Origin: Brachynemurus nebulosus
Lineage: Eukaryota; Arthropoda; Insecta; Neuroptera; Myrmeleontidae
Assembly (NCBI GenBank): GCA_035578155.1
Contig: JAPWDM010000002.1
Location: 40,818,811-40,882,810, forward strand
Direction: 5' to 3'
DNA: 64,000 nucleotides
Below the pieces are notes generated by a model that did not search any database, had not been told where the DNA came from, and saw only the letters and a list, made by a program, of their open reading frames with translations. A program made the position numbers and the translations under genes. How positions within the stretch are numbered: position 1 is the stretch's first letter; every line of letters starts with the position of its first letter. Shown in pieces: positions 59,509 through 64,000 of this stretch.

Positions 59509-59559
59509 TTACACTCCAAAGATATGGCAATCTAAGACACAGAATACAGAACCGGCACT

Positions 59560-60946
59560 ACTATCTCTATCGTGTAATCTACACTGTGTAGTTCTGAGCA
59601 AGTTAGGCTACTTAGTAGTCACTCACTCGGTGTCAGTGGATGAGTGTAGGTCAATTGTTTTGATCATGTTTTGATTGTTATGGGCATTGTTAAAACCCCC
59701 ACACGAAGCCACATACATGCGTATGTAGTTATATATATATATACGTATGCGACACCACGCAACAAACCTCCGATCACTCACACACACAAGATAGATCACA
59801 TAAATACAAAGTAAACTCAGTGCACATATATAACATATTTTCTATCCTTTTTTGGTTACACTGGTTTCAGTAGTATAGAGATAGCAATGTCACCTCTGTA
59901 CTCTGTGATATAAGACGTATACCGGTATACTTACCTTATTTGAATCGGTCATGGGGTCCATGCAAAATAAGGACTTCAGTCCTAAATAAGTGTTTTTGAA
60001 AAAAACACAAAAAACTGTCTGTGCCATAAGATTTTAATAATACAATAACACTTTTTTATATGGTACTTAATACTGTCAGCCTGTCACCACTCATATGAAT
60101 TACCTATATTACTGTTCTTGTACACAGTTTGTCAAAAAAAATTATATTTGTTGGACTGAAGCCCTTTTTACATGGCAAAGTGTTTTATTACACATATTAT
60201 TTTTTATTACATTATTATTTCGCATAGAAATGTATAATCTACCTTCTTAGATAAAGTTTCATATTCAAACTGAAATTACGGAAAAAATGGACTGAAGCCC
60301 CTTTTGCACGGACCGATTCATTTTGAATAACAGGTTAGGAAACATAATGACACAGAATATTCAATAGTGTGCTGCTACAACAAATTTTCTATGCAAAAAG
60401 GGCTTCAGTCCCGGACTGAAGCCCTTTCTGCATGGAAAAGTTAAATTAACCCTCTGTTACTCTGGTAACAGTGCATGGGACTGAAGTCTTTTTCGCATAG
60501 AAATGTGTATCTACCTTCTTAGATAAAGTTTCGTATTCAAACTGAAATTACGGAAAATATGGACTGAAGCCCTTTTTGCATGGACCGATTCATTTTAGAT
60601 TATTAGGGAATGAAATTTATTCATTCTTATATTGCAACGTGGGGCTATTTAAATTGCTTTTTCAACAATACATATTTACTTGAATTTTTATTATTAATCA
60701 GTGCAAAAATGCCACTGGAATATTTGAGTGTCGGCATTTGTTTTTTTAATAAATCGGTAAATAAGAGTAGGTAATAAAAATAATAAAACACATTTATAGG
60801 CACTGCTCGAGTAAAGTAGTCGCAGTAGTCCTCAATCTGTTAAAATTTAATTATATTTATTAAGAACTAGACGATAGTTTACGTGAATTTCATTTAAAGA
60901 GTTTTCTACCAGTAGTTGTTGTACAAAGATACATGGTCATTTTATA
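59560..60946. repeat. Spacer with GGACTGAAGCCC motif cluster
   Basis: No gene seen. The motif GGACTGAAGCCCTTTTTGCA or its complement occurs about six times between 60153 and 60580, including a head-to-head pair at 60398-60436. A block of about 100 bp (CTACCTTCTTAGATAAAGTT..GGACCGATTCATTTT) is duplicated at 60225-60325 and 60500-60600. Confidence 0.65.
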
Positions 60947-61164
60947 CAGTGCTTAATTTCTAAAATTTTACGTACCGGAACGCACACCCACACATTTTGC
61001 ACCCTTTTCAAACATGCGGCCCCCTATAAAAGTCACAAGCTTCGCTTTTTGAAAACTTGTGATAAAACGAATCAATAAATTTTCATTAAAAACACTGGTA
61101 AAAAATAATCTCTGGGAGATGCCGGAATTCCGTTCCGCCGTGTTCCGGCCGAAATTAAACACTG
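60947..61164. mobile_element. hAT-type MITE upstream of the coiled-coil gene
   Basis: Ends CAGTGCTTAATTTCTA (60947) and CGAAATTAAACACTG (to 61164); octamers ATTTTATA (60939-60946) and ATTTTGTA (61165-61172) match 7/8. Related to 20144-20471. Confidence 0.75.
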
Positions 61165-61869
61165 ATTTTGTATATGTCTAACGTCAGTAATTCTTTTCTA
61201 ATAAAATCAACAAATTATTGCAAAAAGGTAAAATTAAACACTCAAATATTTTCAAGCAACAGATTTCATAATAACTTTTTTATTTCGTTGAAAGAAAAAT
61301 CAATAATTTTTTAAGATATTTATAAAAATAACTGTTTTTAGAAACTTTGAACAAATTCTAGATTTTTACTGCAACCAGGATTTTTTAGCTAGGTTGCCGG
61401 CATTGTTGTTTTAAGGCATTTTTAAAGCGTCTAGAGTCTAGACAAAATTTTAACCGGTAGAAATTTTTTGAATGGAACGGGTGCCAGCTCTCTGTCTATA
61501 ATTTTATAGCTTCTACAGATATTAAGTTACAAAATGACGAATTTGATAGGTATGTAAAGAAAAATACAATTTATGTAATATAAACGATATAAACATCCCG
61601 TTTGATATTAATTTACAGATATAGTAACTTATAACATTTTGTAATTTCTTACAATAAAATTTTAAATTAAAAATATGTACACATATATAAAAGAAATTAT
61701 ACTACAAATTCGAATTTCGCGGGTTATTTGAAAAATTATTACTGGGGGAATTTATTGCTCATAGATTGGACTCAGAATGTCAAATTTTGAATACAAATTT
61801 AAATTAAGTTTTTTAGCGTTAATTAAGATATGGAAATTAGTGTTTCAAATATTTTAATTAAAATAAAAT

Positions 61870-64000
61870 ATGAAAAGTGGTATTGAAAATTCTTTTACAA
61901 GTAACGAGCCACAAAAAAATGATTTAACCGTAAACACATTAAACAATGATTTACAAGAAGAAGAAGACGAAGAAATCGAGGATCAAAAACGTCGCAATGA
62001 AGAACTACGGGATCTCTTGGAAGTTGCATTTACTGATATTACAAATGAAATATCTGACGATGAATCTGATAATCAAAATTCGATAGAAAATGTATCCGCT
62101 GACATTAGTAACCTGAATCGTGAACAGTTATATCCTGCGGAAGCATCGTCCAGCGAAACGGTAAATTATTTATTTAATCGTCAAGAACTTGACGATATCT
62201 ATAAACAGTATAGACAAAATGAACAATCTACATCAGGTTCTACGCTCTATTTATCCGGTTTATCGAGTCCATTGTTTACTCCTTGTCAATCTCGGCGTCG
62301 ACAAGTCAGTTCTCAACGTATTTCACAGCTCAGTCCATTAAAGGAAGTCGATCATAATACTACCGATGATAGTATTCCGATCAGAGTTATCGAACCTTCA
62401 GATTCGTCAAGTCATGTGCTTTCAATGCAGACAGCTAGTGATTGCCCGGAAGAAAAAATTGATGATTCGCGAGTTCAAGAACTTCGGACACTTACGGATC
62501 GTGTGAAAGAGTTACAATGTGAATTAGAACGTATTAAAGTGAATCATAATAAAGTAGTAGATATAAAAAATAGTGAATTAGAACAATTGAATACAGCGTT
62601 GGAATCTACGAGAAAACTTTTAGTTGAGACACAAATTAAACTTCGGGAGGCTGAAGATGATGTGAAATCGTTAAAATATAAACAGGAAAAGACTGATAAA
62701 CAAAATGAGAGTCTTCAGTGTGAATTAAAAGGCACACACACGAAAGTAACTGACCTGGAGAATGAGATTACGTGTTTAAAACAACAGCTGCAAAGTAGTG
62801 TCGCGAAAAATGAAGAAATTGAAGAATTAGAACGAAAATTTCAGCAACAAATTGCAGCGTTAAAGAAAACGGTAGACGAAAAAGATGAAATTAAATCCGA
62901 TTTGGAAAATCGTCTTTGTCAATTGACTTTATCGTACAATAAAGTATTAGCCGAACGAAATGATATTTATAGCCGTTTCAATGAGACCAGTACTAAAATG
63001 AAAAATCTGAAGGAGGAAAATAAAGAAATTACCAGACAATTAGAGCAGAAGATAAATGAAAATGAAAATTTGAAGAAAACGAATCAAGGACTAATACAAA
63101 AATTCCAAAAACTGATTCCTGAATTACATAAGATACTCAATTTTAACTTGGACGAAAAAAGCACGTCTTACATTTCTACCAAGAGTGAAATTGACTTGGA
63201 TCTGGATCAACTGAAAACGAAAATCGATGAAATGTTAAACATGAAAAAAACGAATCAAGAATTATCTCAAAAATTTTTAAAACTTATTCCCGAATTGCAC
63301 AAAATACTGAATTTTAGTATCGACGGAAAAAGCCCATCTTACGTCACCTCTATCGATAATGAAATGGATTTGGATCTTGATCAATTAAAAATGAAAATCG
63401 ATGAAATCTTAAACATGAAAATGGTCATCGAACAACAAAACCAACTTATCCGAGAACTCGAAAGTACCTATCGCAGAGACTTGTCCAGTCGTCTCACTCA
63501 AACCGAAGAAGGCCATACAAATATTAAAAGGAGAGAGGAACAACTTCGACAATACAAAGATATAATTAAAGTTTTAAAAAAGAAACTTGATGACTTGGTG
63601 CAAAAAGATCAAGAACGACAATCCAGTTATCAAAAACTCCAAGAAGACTACAATCAATTAAGTATGGACTATTTTAAACGTGGAGACCAAATCGAAGAAT
63701 TACAGAGTCGCATAAAAAGTTTGGACGCCACCATTGAACAACTGAAACAAAATCAAATTGATCATCAACTGAGCGAAAAATTCCAAACTGAATTACACAC
63801 GATCGTACAAAAATATGAACAACTCAAAAAAGCGTTTACAGATCTTAATCAAAAATTGCTGGCCACTGAAAAAGAAAATACAACTCTAAAAACAACTCTG
63901 AATCAAAACATCGAACAAATTAAGTTTTTGAAAAATCGCATCGAAATGTACGAAGAAAATTCAGCGACATTCCAAGACTTATTACAATCACTGAATACCC
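61870..64000 (+). CDS. Long coiled-coil protein, 5' part; candidate Cep152/Asterless-like centriole protein
   Basis: An open reading frame from the ATG at 61870 runs 710 codons to the window edge without a stop or intron. Residues 1-60 hold an acidic block (EEEDEEIEDQKRRNEELRDL, then EISDDESDNQ). Residues 60-200 are Ser/Thr-rich with LSSPLFTP. From about residue 200 it is almost continuous heptad-like coiled coil rich in E, K, Q and L. Residues 402-458 and 459-516 are a tandem duplication (both with LIPELHKILNF and DLDLDQLK). The order of acidic (R)(R)NEELRDLL..DD block, Tyr/Ser linker and long coiled coil recalls Cep152/Asterless, whose acidic N-terminus binds Plk4. This is an inference from layout, not from recognised identity. 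Other coiled-coil proteins (golgin, kinesin-tail or centrosomal types) remain possible. It is divergent from the CDYL-like gene. Confidence 0.65.
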   Translation, partial: MKSGIENSFTSNEPQKNDLTVNTLNNDLQEEEDEEIEDQKRRNEELRDLLEVAFTDITNEISDDESDNQNSIENVSADISNLNREQLYPAEASSSETVNYLFNRQELDDIYKQYRQNEQSTSGSTLYLSGLSSPLFTPCQSRRRQVSSQRISQLSPLKEVDHNTTDDSIPIRVIEPSDSSSHVLSMQTASDCPEEKIDDSRVQELRTLTDRVKELQCELERIKVNHNKVVDIKNSELEQLNTALESTRKLLVETQIKLREAEDDVKSLKYKQEKTDKQNESLQCELKGTHTKVTDLENEITCLKQQLQSSVAKNEEIEELERKFQQQIAALKKTVDEKDEIKSDLENRLCQLTLSYNKVLAERNDIYSRFNETSTKMKNLKEENKEITRQLEQKINENENLKKTNQGLIQKFQKLIPELHKILNFNLDEKSTSYISTKSEIDLDLDQLKTKIDEMLNMKKTNQELSQKFLKLIPELHKILNFSIDGKSPSYVTSIDNEMDLDLDQLKMKIDEILNMKMVIEQQNQLIRELESTYRRDLSSRLTQTEEGHTNIKRREEQLRQYKDIIKVLKKKLDDLVQKDQERQSSYQKLQEDYNQLSMDYFKRGDQIEELQSRIKSLDATIEQLKQNQIDHQLSEKFQTELHTIVQKYEQLKKAFTDLNQKLLATEKENTTLKTTLNQNIEQIKFLKNRIEMYEENSATFQDLLQSLNT

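Overview
This is a window of AT-rich eukaryotic nuclear DNA, almost certainly from an insect. The genes are split by GT-AG introns. They include a germline vasa helicase and a near-invariant Roc2/RNF7 RING protein. Introns and intergenic DNA are packed with short DNA transposons, (TA)n microsatellites, tRNA-derived repeats and short CCTAA (TTAGG-type) runs. I cannot fix the insect order from the sequence. Layout: (1) 1-9054 (+) is the 3' two thirds of vasa, with its first exons off the left edge. (2) 9055-15044 is vasa 3' flank with a piggyBac-like MITE and a degraded PIF/Harbinger element. (3) 15045-25211 (-) is a ten-exon gene for a 532-residue protein that I do not recognise. Its eighth intron holds the complete intronless Roc2 gene (18080-18430, same strand). 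(4) 25212-34949 has no conventional gene. It holds hAT, pogo-like and foldback elements, AGATGGCG-type tandem repeats, and one intact 170-codon ORF of unknown function at 29064-29576. (5) 34950-35902 (-) is a three-exon ECI2-like enoyl-CoA isomerase ending in the peroxisomal signal SKL. (6) 35903-43699 is repeat-rich spacer. (7) 43700-58339 (-) is a seven-exon gene for about 1394 residues: a very long charged, disordered N-terminus and a C-terminal crotonase domain, as in CDYL proteins but with no visible chromodomain. Its introns hold a 120-bp tandem satellite, several MITEs and an inverted copy of a long repeat found at 26.7-28.2 kb. (8) 58340-61869 is the spacer between divergent genes, with a cluster of GGACTGAAGCCC motifs. 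(9) 61870-64000 (+) is the 5' part of a long coiled-coil protein, tentatively Cep152/Asterless-like, running off the right edge. All exon models were built by hand from splice signals and codon phase, and every internal junction keeps the reading frame. The genes do not form a pathway. Vasa acts in the germline, Roc2 in Cullin-RING ubiquitin ligases, the ECI2-like enzyme in peroxisomal or mitochondrial fatty-acid oxidation, and the CDYL-like protein probably in chromatin. The two crotonase genes are same-strand neighbours. The mobile DNA is unusually legible: nine hAT-type non-autonomous elements keep 8-bp target-site duplications with at most one mismatch, and several elements are nested inside one another.
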